A stretch of 64,000 bases of DNA from contig SJSR01000002.1 in the NCBI GenBank assembly GCA_004331795.1, positions 771,676 to 835,675 on the forward strand, given 5' to 3'. A program made the translations under genes and the position numbers. This DNA is from Erythrobacteraceae bacterium CFH 75059. Its GTDB lineage: Bacteria > Pseudomonadota > Alphaproteobacteria > Sphingomonadales > Sphingomonadaceae. Numbering within the stretch: the first letter of the stretch is position 1; every line of letters begins with the position of its first letter. Positions 8,390-17,738 of this stretch are shown piece after piece. The notes below the pieces were generated by a model. It searched no databases. It was not told where the DNA came from and worked only from the letters and a program-made list of their open reading frames with translations.

Positions 8390-9385
8390 CTACTCCGCTG
8401 CGGCCGCGTGCGTCCATGAAGGCGGGGCGTCCTTGCTGGCGATCAACGCGGACGCGAGACCAAGCACAAGTTGCTCGAGCGCTCGAACGACGCTGTCGGC
8501 GCCCGTGCCGAGTTCGCGCAGCGACTGATCGAGGTAGAGGCTGCGGCACACCTCCACCTGCACGGCGTGGATGCCATGCCGCGGCGCTGCCTGGCGGTCG
8601 AGAATGTATCCTCCGGCATAGGGCAAATTGTGCGCGACCGCCTGATGGCGGCCGAGGACGCGCAAGGCGGTTGCGCTAAGGTGCGCGGCGCAGCTGCGGC
8701 CGAACCGGTCTCCGATGACGAAGCGGGGCGTGCTCCCGCGCCCGGCCTGCGGGCGCAGCGGCGGCATGGAGTGGAGGTCGATCAGCAGGGCGCAGCCCCA
8801 GTGTTCGCAAAGCGCCGCGAGGTGTTGCGACAGAGCGGCCTGATATGGCGCGTGAATGTCTTCCACACGCCGGTGGTATTCGCTTATCGGAAGGGTGCGC
8901 CGCCAGATGCTGCCGACAGATGCCGCCCGGCTGGGAATGACGCCAAGACCGGTCTGAGCGCGCCTGGATACAGGGGCCGGATGGAACCGCGCCGGCGACG
9001 GGTCAGCGACAAGGCTCCAGTCCAGATCGGCGGGATCGCGGTTGAGGTCGATCATGGCGCGCGGTGCGCGCGCCATGATCACGCCGGCGCCTGTCGCGAT
9101 GGCCACGCGCTCCGCCAGCCGGTCGGCCAGACGGTCTTCGAGGACGGCGCTCACGGCCGCCGGATCGCCCATGGCGTCCAGCACCGCGCGCGGATAGGCA
9201 CGACCGGCGTGAGGAACCGAAAGGAGCACGGGCACGCGCGGGGCAAGTGGCCGGTGCATGACGAAGGCTGGCGCGCTGCTCGCATCGATCCGGCCGCCGC
9301 CGCATGCGGCGAAGCCCGTGAGTGCGCGGATATCCCCGCCAGGTTCCGATCCTTCGGGATTGCGCGCGGGCGAGGCTGGGTCCAT
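8390..9385 (-). CDS. N-formylglutamate amidohydrolase family protein
   Basis: 331 aa from ATG 9385 (MDPASPARN); the longer open frame is antisense to cpdR and is rejected. The N-formylglutamate amidohydrolase (HutG/FGase-like) fold is shown by LLSVPHAGRAYP, the APRAMIDLNRD strand, and the zinc-ligand segment LLIDLHSMPPL with a following PRFVIGDRFG. The NLPYAGGYI and HAVQVEVCRSLYLD motifs near the C-terminus are also family-typical. The reference enzyme removes formate from N-formyl-L-glutamate in histidine breakdown, but no hut gene is nearby. The true substrate could therefore be another N-acyl or N-formyl amino acid. Confidence 0.88.
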   Translation of the reverse strand: MDPASPARNPEGSEPGGDIRALTGFAACGGGRIDASSAPAFVMHRPLAPRVPVLLSVPHAGRAYPRAVLDAMGDPAAVSAVLEDRLADRLAERVAIATGAGVIMARAPRAMIDLNRDPADLDWSLVADPSPARFHPAPVSRRAQTGLGVIPSRAASVGSIWRRTLPISEYHRRVEDIHAPYQAALSQHLAALCEHWGCALLIDLHSMPPLRPQAGRGSTPRFVIGDRFGRSCAAHLSATALRVLGRHQAVAHNLPYAGGYILDRQAAPRHGIHAVQVEVCRSLYLDQSLRELGTGADSVVRALEQLVLGLASALIASKDAPPSWTHAAAAE

Positions 9386-9494
9386 CACCGAGAGCCTAGG
9401 CGAACCCGGTTGTCTGGCCAAGCGCGTCCTGTTCCTGCACAACAGGTGAGATCGGCATAGGTATTGGCAAGGCTTTGCTGCTAAGGACGCGCCC

Positions 9495-9884
9495 ATGCCT
9501 CGACCCACACCGTTCCGCATCCTTCTGGCGGAGGATGACGCAGCCATGCGCACCTATCTCGAACGCGCGCTTGAGAATGCCGGCTACGCCGTGCAATCCG
9601 TCGATCGCGGAACCGCCGCCGTGCCGCTGCTGGAGCAGGAGCACTTCGACCTTCTGCTGTCGGACATCGTCATGCCGGAGATGGACGGCATCGAGCTCGC
9701 GCAGAAATGCAACGAGATCAGCCCGGACACAAAGGTCATGTTCATCACCGGCTTTGCCGCAGTGACGCTCAAGGCGAGCCGGGAGCAGCCGAAGGCCAAG
9801 GTGCTGTCAAAGCCGTTCCATCTTCGCGACCTCGTGCTGGAAGTGCAACGGGCCCTCGGCGGCGAGGCGCAGATGTCGCTCTGA
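9495..9884 (+). CDS. cpdR: Cell-cycle response regulator CpdR
   Basis: 129 aa, a stand-alone receiver domain without an output domain. The acidic pocket (AEDD), phospho-acceptor Asp in LLLSDIVMPEMDG, Thr in FITGFAA and Lys in LSKPFH are all present. The sequence is the CpdR type: ALENAGYAVQSVDRG, PLLEQEHFDLLLSDIVMPEMDGIELA and VMFITGFAAV are distinctive. In Caulobacter, unphosphorylated CpdR recruits ClpXP to the pole to degrade CtrA; CckA through ChpT phosphorylates and inactivates it. cckA lies 9 kb away at 18938-21433; chpT is not in this window. Shine-Dalgarno AAGGA is upstream of the ATG. Divergent from the hydrolase gene. Confidence 0.93.
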   Translation: MPRPTPFRILLAEDDAAMRTYLERALENAGYAVQSVDRGTAAVPLLEQEHFDLLLSDIVMPEMDGIELAQKCNEISPDTKVMFITGFAAVTLKASREQPKAKVLSKPFHLRDLVLEVQRALGGEAQMSL

Positions 9885-9927
9885 GCGGGCGGGCGCGGCG
9901 CCTCTGCAAGCGATGCGATGAAGCAGC

Positions 9928-9955
9928 TTGCGCATCCGCGCACCGCTGCTTAAAG
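9928..9955 (+). promoter_or_regulatory. Candidate promoter of tRNA-Val
   Basis: A -35-like TTGCGC (9928-9933) and -10-like TTAAAG (9950-9955) with a 16-nt spacer end 41 nt before the tRNA. Assigned by eye only. Confidence 0.4.
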
Positions 9956-9996
9956 AACGCGCAATTCGGGCTTCGACGCCCGAGCGGACCCGGTGT

Positions 9997-10071
9997 GGGC
10001 GTATAGCTCAGTGGTAGAGCACTGTGTTGACATCGCAGGGGTCGGAAGTTCAATCCTTCCTACGCCCACCA
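9997..10071 (+). tRNA. tRNA-Val (anticodon GAC)
   Basis: A 75-nt cloverleaf with encoded CCA. The acceptor stem is 9997-10003 paired with 10061-10067, discriminator A at 10068 and CCA at 10069-10071. The D-arm holds GCTC/GAGC. The anticodon stem 10022-10026/10034-10038 encloses loop TTGACAT with anticodon GAC at 10029-10031. The T-arm has GGAAG/CTTCC around TTCAATC. It reads GUC and GUU valine codons. It lies alone between cpdR and icd; no integrase or attachment-site repeat is seen beside it. Confidence 0.97.
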
Positions 10072-10130
10072 CCGCGGCCTTGCTTCGTCAATCGAGGCTT
10101 CCTTAACCCTGATCCGCTGCCAGCGTCGCC

Positions 10131-10158
10131 TTGCACGTCGAGGCACAGATGCTATGGC
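10131..10158 (+). promoter_or_regulatory. Candidate promoter of icd
   Basis: TTGCAC (10131-10136), a 16-nt spacer and TATGGC (10153-10158) lie 53 nt before the icd ATG. Visual match to a sigma-70-type promoter, unproven. Confidence 0.35.
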
Positions 10159-10211
10159 GCGCCGCAAGCGCGGCCACGCGCAGAGGTCAGATCAAGGGAA
10201 GCACTGCGTCG

Positions 10212-11432
10212 ATGAGCAAGATCAAGGTGAGCAATCCGGTCGTCGAACTCGATGGCGACGAGATGACGCGGATCATCTGGCAGTGGATCCGCGAGCGCCT
10301 GATCCTTCCCTATCTCGACATCGACCTGCGCTACTTCGATCTTTCAATCGAGAAGCGCGACGAAACCGGCGATCAGATCACCGTCGATGCCGCAAACGCG
10401 ATCAAGGAACACGGCGTCGGCGTTAAATGCGCGACGATCACTCCCGACGAGGCGCGCGTCGAGGAATTCAAGCTGCGCAAGATGTGGAAGTCGCCCAACG
10501 GCACCATCCGCAACATTCTTGGCGGAGTCGTCTTCCGCGAGCCGATCGTGATCGACAATGTGCCCCGGCTCGTGCCCGGCTGGACCGACCCGATCGTGGT
10601 CGGCCGCCATGCCTTCGGAGACCAGTACCGGGCGACGGACACGCTGGTTCCAGGACCGGGCAAGCTGCGCCTGGTCTTCGACGGCGCCAATGGCGAAAGC
10701 TTCGATCTCGACGTGTTCGATTTCCCCAGCGCCGGCGTGGCCATGGGCATGTACAACCTCGACGAGTCCATCCGCGACTTCGCCCGCGCCTCGCTGAACT
10801 ACGGACTGGACCGTGGCTGGCCCGTCTACCTGTCGACCAAAAACACCATCCTCAAAGCCTATGACGGGCGGTTCAAGGACATCTTCCAAGAAGTCTACGA
10901 CGCCGAATTCAAGGACGCCTTCACCGAAGCCGGCATTGTCTACGAGCACCGGCTCATCGATGACCTGGTCGCCAGCGCCCTCAAGTGGAGCGGCAAGTTC
11001 GTCTGGGCATGCAAGAACTACGACGGCGATGTGCAGTCGGACATGGTGGCGCAGGGCTTCGGCAGTTTGGGGCTGATGACGTCCGTCCTGATGACGCCGG
11101 ACGGCAAGACGGTGGAGGCAGAGGCCGCCCATGGCACCGTCACCCGCCACTATCGTCAGCATCAGCAGGGCAAGTCGACCTCGACCAATCCGATCGCCTC
11201 CATCTTCGCCTGGACACGAGGCCTCATGTACCGGGGCAAGTTCGACGGCACGCCCGACGTGGTGCGGTTCGCCGAGACGCTGGAGCGGGTTTGCATCCGT
11301 TCGGTGGAGCAGGGCCACATGACCAAGGATCTCGCTCTTCTGATCGGGCCGGATCAGAACTGGCTCACGACCGAGCAGTTCTTCGAGGTCATCGTCAAAG
11401 GGCTCGAGGCCGAGATGGCCCAGTGGGCGTGA
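10212..11432 (+). CDS. icd: NADP-dependent isocitrate dehydrogenase
   Basis: 406 aa, the homodimeric eukaryote-like subfamily used by alphaproteobacteria. Converts isocitrate to 2-oxoglutarate and CO2 with NADP. Seen: [15 protein letters not shown] at the N-terminus, substrate-binding [13 protein letters not shown] with the conserved Ser/Asn/Arg, [39 protein letters not shown] with the metal-binding Asp residues, and the NADP-binding [12 protein letters not shown]. The start is the ATG at 10212 ([10 protein letters not shown]), the standard N-terminus of this subfamily; an in-frame upstream extension is not credible. Product feeds the sucA-sucB-lpd complex encoded at 51.6-57.2 kb. Confidence 0.97.
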   Translation: MSKIKVSNPVVELDGDEMTRIIWQWIRERLILPYLDIDLRYFDLSIEKRDETGDQITVDAANAIKEHGVGVKCATITPDEARVEEFKLRKMWKSPNGTIRNILGGVVFREPIVIDNVPRLVPGWTDPIVVGRHAFGDQYRATDTLVPGPGKLRLVFDGANGESFDLDVFDFPSAGVAMGMYNLDESIRDFARASLNYGLDRGWPVYLSTKNTILKAYDGRFKDIFQEVYDAEFKDAFTEAGIVYEHRLIDDLVASALKWSGKFVWACKNYDGDVQSDMVAQGFGSLGLMTSVLMTPDGKTVEAEAAHGTVTRHYRQHQQGKSTSTNPIASIFAWTRGLMYRGKFDGTPDVVRFAETLERVCIRSVEQGHMTKDLALLIGPDQNWLTTEQFFEVIVKGLEAEMAQWA

Positions 11433-11515
11433 CCGATCCCCGGTGACACCGTGGCAAGGTGCGCCTCGCCTCGTGCATGCGCATGTGCGCGCAGCCTCGC
11501 CGTGGCGCAGCGCTG

Positions 11516-13141
11516 ATGGCTGAGACGCGTACCCAGCCGCGGCTTGAAGTGCGTCAGGCGCGGGCCAAGGACGCGCGCGAGATCGCCGATCTCGTCCGCC
11601 GGGTCTATGTCGATCTGCCCGCCTACACCTTGGGCGAGCTGAGGGGGCAGCTGAACAACTACCCCGAGGGCTGCTTCATCGCGAAACTCGATGGCCGGGT
11701 GGTGGGCTATTGCGCCTCCATGCGCCTCACGCGGCGGGTCGCCTTTTCCGATGCGAGCTGGAACGAGATCACCGGCAACGGGTTCGGCAGCCGGCACAAT
11801 CCGACCGGCGAGTGGCTCTACGGCTACGAGATGTGCGTGGATCCCAAGGTGCGGGGTACGCGGATCGGCCGCCGCCTCTACGAGGAGCGCCGCGCGCTTG
11901 CCGAACGGCTCGACCTCGAAGGGATCGTGTTCGCCGGCCGCATGCCCAATCTGCGCCGGCACTGGCGCAAGGTGGAAAGCCCCGAGGACTACCTGGCGCA
12001 GGTGCTCGACAACAAGCTGCACGATCCGGTCCTCCGCTTCCAGCTTGCCAACGGCTTCGAACCGGACGGGATCATTGCCAACTACCTGCCGGAAGACCGG
12101 CAATCCAAAGCTTTCGCTGTTCGCATGGTCTGGCGCAATCCGTATGTCGAGGCCGACAAGCCGAAGAAACATCGTGTTCCACGCGATGTCGAAAGCGTTC
12201 GGATCGCCGCCTGCCAGCTGCAGGCAAGGGCTGTCAGCGGCTTCGACGAATTCATGCGCCACATCGAGTATTTCGTCGACGTGGCCAGCGACTACGAAGC
12301 GGACTTCATCGTCTTTCCCGAACTTTTCACGCTGATGCTGCTGTCGGCGGAGGAACGGGAACTCACTCCGATGGAGGCCATCGAGACGCTGTCGGCGTAC
12401 ACGCCGCGCATCCGCAGCCGGCTGAGCGAGATGGCGTTGAGCTACAACATCAACATCATCGGCGGCTCCCATCCCACGCGGATGGAGGATGGCGACATCC
12501 ACAATGTCGCCTATGTGTGCCTGCGCGACGGATCCATCCATGCGCAGGAGAAGATCCACCCCACCCCGAACGAAGCCTACTGGTGGAACATCAAGGGAGG
12601 GGACTCGATCGACGCCATCCCCACCGACTGTGGTCCGATCGGCGTGCTCATCTGCTACGACAGCGAGTTTCCCGAACTAGCACGACGGCTCGTGGACGAA
12701 GGCGCGCGGATCATCTTCGTTCCCTTCTGCACCGACAGCCGCCAAGGGTACATGCGGGTTCGCTATTGCACCCAGGCCCGCGCGATCGAGAACCAGTGCT
12801 TCACGGTCATGGCCGGCAATGTCGGCAACCTGCCTGGCGTTGCCAACATGGACATCCAATATGCGCAGAGCTGCATCCTGACGCCCTGCGACTTCCCGTT
12901 CGCGCGCGACGGCATCGCCGCCGAGGCGTCGGAAAATGTCGAGACGCTCACCATCAGCGACGTGAACCTCGCCGACCTTGCCTGGGCGCGAGCGGAGGGC
13001 ACCGTCCAGAACCTCGCGGACCGCCGGTTCGATCTGTATCGCATCCGCTGGGACCGGCGCGTGGGTCAGGCGACAGGGGGCGGTGAGGACAAGCAGCCGA
13101 CCGCCCAGCCGCGCGGCCCTCACACTCCCGGTGGCGGCTGA
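11516..13141 (+). CDS. GNAT acetyltransferase-carbon-nitrogen hydrolase fusion protein
   Basis: 541 aa from ATG 11516 (MAETRTQ). Two domains are joined. Residues ~10-215 are a GCN5-type N-acetyltransferase (VRQARAKDAREIADLVRR start; acetyl-CoA loop VDPKVRGTRIGRRLYEERR). Residues ~225-515 are a nitrilase-superfamily amidohydrolase with the Glu-Lys-Cys triad: Glu in VFPELF, Lys in QEKIHP and Cys in LICYDSEFPE. The fusion is known across proteobacteria as a GNAT/carbon-nitrogen hydrolase protein, but its substrate is unknown. The last ~30 residues are a Gly/Pro/Gln-rich tail. The 3' end overlaps the convergent putP 3' end by 22 nt. Confidence 0.92.
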   Translation: MAETRTQPRLEVRQARAKDAREIADLVRRVYVDLPAYTLGELRGQLNNYPEGCFIAKLDGRVVGYCASMRLTRRVAFSDASWNEITGNGFGSRHNPTGEWLYGYEMCVDPKVRGTRIGRRLYEERRALAERLDLEGIVFAGRMPNLRRHWRKVESPEDYLAQVLDNKLHDPVLRFQLANGFEPDGIIANYLPEDRQSKAFAVRMVWRNPYVEADKPKKHRVPRDVESVRIAACQLQARAVSGFDEFMRHIEYFVDVASDYEADFIVFPELFTLMLLSAEERELTPMEAIETLSAYTPRIRSRLSEMALSYNINIIGGSHPTRMEDGDIHNVAYVCLRDGSIHAQEKIHPTPNEAYWWNIKGGDSIDAIPTDCGPIGVLICYDSEFPELARRLVDEGARIIFVPFCTDSRQGYMRVRYCTQARAIENQCFTVMAGNVGNLPGVANMDIQYAQSCILTPCDFPFARDGIAAEASENVETLTISDVNLADLAWARAEGTVQNLADRRFDLYRIRWDRRVGQATGGGEDKQPTAQPRGPHTPGGG

Positions 13142-14604
13142 ACACGCGGCTCCGTCGTCCGCGTGAGGCGGCTAACAACCATCGCTGCGAGAAGTCCCGC
13201 GACAAACCCCGGCACGATTTCGTACAGGCCGGGACCGTCTCCGATGGCTCGATTCCAGCCCGCCGCCAGCCACAGGATGACCGTTCCCGCTCCGGCCAGC
13301 AGGCCCGCCACCGCCCCCGCCCCATTCATGCCGCGCCACGTCAGGGTCAGCAGGATGACCGGCCCGAAGCTGGCGCCAAAGCCCGCCCACGCGCTTGCGA
13401 CCATGGTGAGCACGGCGCTGTTCGGATCGGCGGCGACGAGCAGCGCCGCAACCGTCACCAGCACCACGGCAACGCGACTTACGAACACCGCCTCCCTCTC
13501 TGCCACGGGCCGGCGCAGGAAAAGGCGGTAGCAATCTTCCGTGAGCGAACTTGCTGCGACGAGGAGCTGGGAGCTGACCGTGCTCATGATCGCCGCCAGC
13601 AACGCCGCCAGCAGCAGTCCGGCGACGAAGGGGCTGAACAGGTTCTGCGCGAGATGGATGAAGATCGTTTCCGGGTCGGCCAGCGACATCCCGCGCGCCT
13701 CGACAAACCCCCGGCCCAGTATGCCGACGCCGATGGCGCCCAGCAGGCACAGCAGCATCCAGCCCATGCCAATGCGGCGCGCCGTCGCCACCTCCGCCGC
13801 CGAGCGGATGGTCATGAAGCGCACAATGATGTGCGGCTGACCGAAATAGCCCAGCCCCCAGCTTACGGCCGAAATCAGACCCAGCGCCGTCAGATTGCCG
13901 GTCAGGTCGAGGTAGCCGGGATCGACCGCGCGCAAGCCGTCTCGCGCCAGGGCGTCGTCACCCAGCAGAAGAACCAGCGGCATCGCAACCAGTGCCAGCA
14001 CCATGATCGTGCCTTGCACGAAATCGGTGACGCTGACAGCCAGAAACCCTCCCGCCACCGTATACGCCACGACCACCAGCGCGACGAAGCCGAGGCCTGC
14101 CGCATAGGGCTGAAGCCCCAGAGCCGCCGCGGGTGCGGCAAAGCTCGTCTCGAACAGCTTGCCGCCGCCCACGAAGCCCGCGCCTGTGTAGAGCGTGAAG
14201 AACACGACGATCACCGCGGCACTGACAAGGCGCAGCACCGTCTGCCGCTCGGGAAAGCGGTTGCCGAGAAACTGCGGGATGGTGAGCGCGTCGCCGTGCG
14301 CGATCGTCTGCTGCCGCAGACGCGGGGCCACCACCAGCCAGTTGACATAAGCGCCGGCAACAAGCCCGATGGCGATCCACGCCTCGACCAGACCCGCGGC
14401 GTAAAGAGCACCCGGCAGGCCGAGCAGCAGCCAGCCTGACATGTCCGACGCACCGGCGGACAGAGCCGCCACCGACGGGCGCAATCCGCGCCCCGCCAGA
14501 AGATACCCGGCGCTGCCCGTTTGCGCCGTGCGGCTCGCCCACACCCCGATGGCCAGCATGACCGCGGTGTAAAGGGTCAGCGCCACTATGGTCCCGGTTT
14601 GCAC
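13120..14604 (-). CDS. putP: Sodium/proline symporter PutP
   Basis: 494 aa, sodium:solute symporter family. Imports proline with Na+ at the inner membrane. Around 12-13 hydrophobic helices are visible. PutP-specific signatures: GGRGL-like LLAGRGLRPSVAALSAGASDMSGWLLLGLPGA near the N-terminus, VAPRLR, ALTIPQFLGNRF, FFTLYTGAGFVGGGKLFE, AVSWGLGYFGQPHIIVRFM and LAAIMSTVSSQLLVAASSLTEDCY. I chose the GTG at 14604 because GGAGGG sits just upstream at a normal distance; an in-frame ATG at 14625 would add 7 residues but has no Shine-Dalgarno. No putA gene for proline breakdown is beside it. Confidence 0.93.
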   Translation of the reverse strand: MQTGTIVALTLYTAVMLAIGVWASRTAQTGSAGYLLAGRGLRPSVAALSAGASDMSGWLLLGLPGALYAAGLVEAWIAIGLVAGAYVNWLVVAPRLRQQTIAHGDALTIPQFLGNRFPERQTVLRLVSAAVIVVFFTLYTGAGFVGGGKLFETSFAAPAAALGLQPYAAGLGFVALVVVAYTVAGGFLAVSVTDFVQGTIMVLALVAMPLVLLLGDDALARDGLRAVDPGYLDLTGNLTALGLISAVSWGLGYFGQPHIIVRFMTIRSAAEVATARRIGMGWMLLCLLGAIGVGILGRGFVEARGMSLADPETIFIHLAQNLFSPFVAGLLLAALLAAIMSTVSSQLLVAASSLTEDCYRLFLRRPVAEREAVFVSRVAVVLVTVAALLVAADPNSAVLTMVASAWAGFGASFGPVILLTLTWRGMNGAGAVAGLLAGAGTVILWLAAGWNRAIGDGPGLYEIVPGFVAGLLAAMVVSRLTRTTEPRVQPPPGV

Positions 14605-14648
14605 GCTCTGTCCCTCCCCGCCCATGTGTTCTGTCGTTCAGCGTCGCC

Positions 14649-14674
14649 GGCACAAAATCCGTATGCGGATCGTT
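14649..14674 (+). promoter_or_regulatory. EcfG-type general-stress promoter candidate
   Basis: GGCAC (14649-14653), 17 nt, CGTT (14671-14674). The alphaproteobacterial EcfG consensus is GGAAC-N16/17-CGTT, so there is one mismatch in the -35. It ends 20 nt before the ATG of the 59-aa protein and 8 nt before its Shine-Dalgarno, a fitting position. Confidence 0.4.
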
Positions 14675-14694
14675 GGTGGCGCAAGGAGATCATC

Positions 14695-14874
14695 ATGACC
14701 GACACCTCCAAGGGCAAGCCCGACCCCGCTGACGAAAAGTTCAAGCCGCAGAACGTCACCGAGCCTCAGCATGGCGGCGATCATCAGACCCGCCATCCCG
14801 CGGACACCAAGGGCATCAATGTCGCCAAGGGGAGCCACGGCGACAACCTGCGACGATCCACCGGCGATCGTTGA
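14695..14874 (+). CDS. Small hydrophilic protein of unknown function
   Basis: 59 aa starting at ATG 14695, with Shine-Dalgarno AAGGAG 6 nt upstream. The product is almost entirely polar (Lys, Asp, Gln, His, Gly, Pro), with no signal peptide, no membrane segment and no cysteine; it looks intrinsically disordered, as in hydrophilin-like or stress proteins. It lies between the divergent putP start and the convergent alaS 3' end. An EcfG-like promoter upstream suggests general-stress control (inference). No family recognised. Confidence 0.75.
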   Translation: MTDTSKGKPDPADEKFKPQNVTEPQHGGDHQTRHPADTKGINVAKGSHGDNLRRSTGDR

Positions 14875-14916
14875 GGTGTCGGGCGGCCGCGGCGCAGTTC
14901 CCGCGCAGCCGCCGAC

Positions 14917-17589
14917 TCAGCCAAGCTGCTCCGCAAGCGCCGCTCGGACCGCCTCGAGCGCCTCGCCGGCACGTGCGCCGTCCGGGCCCCCGCCCTGCGC
15001 CACGCCCCCGCGGCCGCCTCCGCCCGTGCCGCCGAGCACCTCCACCGCCGCGCGGACGAGATGGACCGCGTCGACCTGCTGGAGGAGCGTCTCTCCCACC
15101 CCGACAGCCACGGTTGCGCGCCCGTCGAACACGGTGACGAGCGCGGCAACGCCCTGTGGCACAGCCTTGCGCTCCTGTTCAAGAAGCGGGCGCAGCTCAC
15201 GCGGGTCCAGCCCGTTCAGCACCCGGCCGAGGAACGGGACGCCGGCCACCGGCTCTGAAACTGCCGCGTCCGCTGCGCCGTTTCTTGCCGCTCCGCCAGC
15301 CATGGCCAGCTCGCGTTTCGCGGCCGCAAGCTCGCGCTCTAGGCGCCGCTTGTCCTCGATCAAGGCCGTGACCCGGTCGACGGCCTCTTCAGGCGTGGTG
15401 CGAACCATTCCTGCAATGGCGCGGGCGATGCTGTCGCGATCGACGAGCCACTGGCGGGCAGCCTCGCCCGTCAGCGCCTCGATCCGGCGGACTCCGGCAG
15501 CGACCGCGCCTTCGGAGATGATCTTGAACAGGGCAATGTCGCCGGTGGCTCTGACATGCGTGCCTCCACACAGCTCGACCGAATAGGAGCGCCCGCCCTC
15601 CGCGGCACGTCCCATCGACAGGACGCGCACCTCGTCACCATACTTCTCGCCGAACAGCGCCAAGGCGCCTGCCGCAAGCGCCTCGTCATGCCGCATCAGC
15701 CGCGTGTCCACCACCTCGTTGGCGCGGATCTCGGCGTTCACGTCCTGTTCGATGGCCGCGACGTCTTCGGGCGTCAGCGGACGGGGATGGGCGAAATCGA
15801 ACCGCAGCCGGTCGTCCGCGACCAGCGATCCTTTCTGCGTCACGTGCTCTCCCAACCGCTTGCGCAGCGCCGCGTGCAGCAGGTGGGTGGCCGAGTGGTT
15901 CGCACGGATGCGGGATCGGCGCTCGTCATCGACATGGAGCGAGACGGAGTCGCCGGTGACGATCACACCGGCATCGACGCGGCACTTGTGGATGTGGAGA
16001 CGGCCGAGCGCCTTGGTCGTGTCGAGCACCGTCAGCGCCGCTCCCGCAACGGTGCGCATGGTTCCCCGGTCGCCGGCCTGTCCTCCGCTCTCGGCGTAGA
16101 ACGGTGTCTGGTTGACCACGACGAGAACCTCCTCGCCCGCGCCGGCGCGTCCGACTTCCTCGCCATCTCTGACGAGTGCCTGGACCTGAGCTTCTCCGGT
16201 GTGGTTGGCGTAGCCGGTGAACTCGGTCGCGCCGACACGCTCGGCGATGTCGAACCAGATGCCGGACTCCGCCTCTTCGCCCGAACCCTTCCACGCCGCG
16301 CGGGCAGCCTGTTTCTGACGCGCCATCGCCGCGGCGAATCCGGCGTGATCGACGCCGATACCGCGGGCCCGCAGCGCATCCTCGGTGAGATCGAGCGGAA
16401 ATCCGTACGTGTCGTGCAGGCGAAAGGCCGTCTCGCCGGCCAGTTCGTCACCGCTGACGAGGGTCTCCGACGCCTCGGCAAGAAGCTTCAGCCCCTTTTC
16501 GAGCGTGCGGCGGAACTGGGTCTCCTCGCGCTGGAGCACCTCCGTCGCGAGCGCCTGCGCCCGCTGAAGCTCGGGATAGGCGACGCCCATTTCCGACACC
16601 AGCGTGGGGACGAGGCGGTGGAGCAGCGGCTCGCGCGTGCCGAGCAGATGCGCATGCCGGATCGCGCGGCGCATGATGCGGCGCAGCACATAGCCACGCC
16701 CCTCGTTCGACGGCATGACGCCATCGGCGAGCAGAAAGGTGCAGGATCGCAGGTGATCGGCGATGATGCGGTGGCTCGCCCGCCCCTCACCGGCCGGATC
16801 GGTGCCGGTCAGCTCTGCCGACGCGCCGGTCAGCGCCCGGAACAGGTCGATGTCGTAATTGTCATGGACGCCCTGCATCACGGCGGCGATCCGCTCCAGC
16901 CCCATGCCGGTATCGATCGAGGGGCGTGGCAGCGGCGCACGGCTGCCGTCCGGCGCCTGATCGAACTGCATGAACACGAGGTTCCAGATCTCGACGAACC
17001 GGTCGCCGTCCTCATCGGCGCTCCCCGGAGGACCGCCGGCGATGTGTTCCCCGTGATCGTAGAAGATTTCCGAACATGGACCGCATGGACCGGTGTCGCC
17101 CATGGACCAGAAGTTGTCGGCGGTGGCGATGCGGACGATCCGGCTTTCGGGCAGGCCGGCGATCCTGCGCCACAAATCGAACGCCTCGTCGTCGGTGTGG
17201 AAGACGGTGGCCGTTAGTCGTTCGGGCGGCAGACCCCACTCGCGCGTGAGCAGGGTCCAGGCGTGGAGAATGGCCTCTTCCTTGAAATAGTCACCGAAGC
17301 TGAAATTGCCGAGCATCTCGAAGAACGTGTGATGCCGGGCGGTGTAGCCGACATTGTCGAGGTCGTTGTGCTTGCCCCCTGCCCGCACGCATTTCTGGCT
17401 GCTGGCGATGCGGGGTGCCGGCGGCGTCTCAAGCCCGGTGAACGCGTTCTTGAACGGGACCATTCCCGCATTGACGAACATCAGCGTCGGGTCGCTGAAA
17501 GGCACGAGCGGAGCCGAGGCCACCTCCGCATGTCCCGCGCTCACGAAGTAGTCGAGAAACGATCGGCGGATGTCATTGGTCGAGGTCAT
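14917..17589 (-). CDS. alaS: Alanyl-tRNA synthetase
   Basis: 890 aa, class II synthetase charging tRNA-Ala. The N-terminal [20 protein letters not shown] and [15 protein letters not shown], the [16 protein letters not shown] active-site loop, and the [16 protein letters not shown] motif define the catalytic domain (to ~residue 460). The editing domain has [12 protein letters not shown] and [12 protein letters not shown] with the zinc-binding His/Cys residues. The C-terminal DHHA1-type domain ends with a Gly-rich stretch ([20 protein letters not shown]) and an Ala/Leu helix. Start ATG 17589 gives the standard [15 protein letters not shown]. Downstream of recA on the same strand, 149 nt apart. 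Confidence 0.97.
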   Translation of the reverse strand: MTSTNDIRRSFLDYFVSAGHAEVASAPLVPFSDPTLMFVNAGMVPFKNAFTGLETPPAPRIASSQKCVRAGGKHNDLDNVGYTARHHTFFEMLGNFSFGDYFKEEAILHAWTLLTREWGLPPERLTATVFHTDDEAFDLWRRIAGLPESRIVRIATADNFWSMGDTGPCGPCSEIFYDHGEHIAGGPPGSADEDGDRFVEIWNLVFMQFDQAPDGSRAPLPRPSIDTGMGLERIAAVMQGVHDNYDIDLFRALTGASAELTGTDPAGEGRASHRIIADHLRSCTFLLADGVMPSNEGRGYVLRRIMRRAIRHAHLLGTREPLLHRLVPTLVSEMGVAYPELQRAQALATEVLQREETQFRRTLEKGLKLLAEASETLVSGDELAGETAFRLHDTYGFPLDLTEDALRARGIGVDHAGFAAAMARQKQAARAAWKGSGEEAESGIWFDIAERVGATEFTGYANHTGEAQVQALVRDGEEVGRAGAGEEVLVVVNQTPFYAESGGQAGDRGTMRTVAGAALTVLDTTKALGRLHIHKCRVDAGVIVTGDSVSLHVDDERRSRIRANHSATHLLHAALRKRLGEHVTQKGSLVADDRLRFDFAHPRPLTPEDVAAIEQDVNAEIRANEVVDTRLMRHDEALAAGALALFGEKYGDEVRVLSMGRAAEGGRSYSVELCGGTHVRATGDIALFKIISEGAVAAGVRRIEALTGEAARQWLVDRDSIARAIAGMVRTTPEEAVDRVTALIEDKRRLERELAAAKRELAMAGGAARNGAADAAVSEPVAGVPFLGRVLNGLDPRELRPLLEQERKAVPQGVAALVTVFDGRATVAVGVGETLLQQVDAVHLVRAAVEVLGGTGGGGRGGVAQGGGPDGARAGEALEAVRAALAEQLG

Positions 17590-17608
17590 CGCCCGGACCT
17601 AGGCAATT

Positions 17609-17627
17609 GCCTTGCCAGCGGCAAGGC
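17609..17627 (-). other. Inverted repeat between recA and alaS
   Basis: A perfect 8-bp stem (17609-17616 with 17620-17627) and 3-nt loop lies 20 nt upstream of the alaS start and after recA. It lacks a T-run, so it may be a weak terminator for recA or an alaS leader hairpin; AlaS is known to autoregulate in E. coli, but nothing here proves that. Confidence 0.35.
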
Positions 17628-17738
17628 GCTCGAATGTTCGGATCTTGTCAGAACCGCGGAGGGCGGCAGGTGACGCCTCGCCTCGGCCGGTCCGCCGGCG
17701 CGGCAGGGCACCCGAGGCGCCGCGCCGCGCCAGCAGCC

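Noticed and set aside
9997-10071. tRNA-Val as an integration site
   Set aside because: No repeat of the tRNA 3' end and no integrase nearby; flanks are core genes.
10100-10110. CtrA sites (TTAA-N7-TTAA)
   Set aside because: Only single TTAA words were found upstream of genes in the window; no properly spaced pair.
14630-14653. Another LexA box from two GTTC words near 14630
   Set aside because: The spacing is four bases, not seven.
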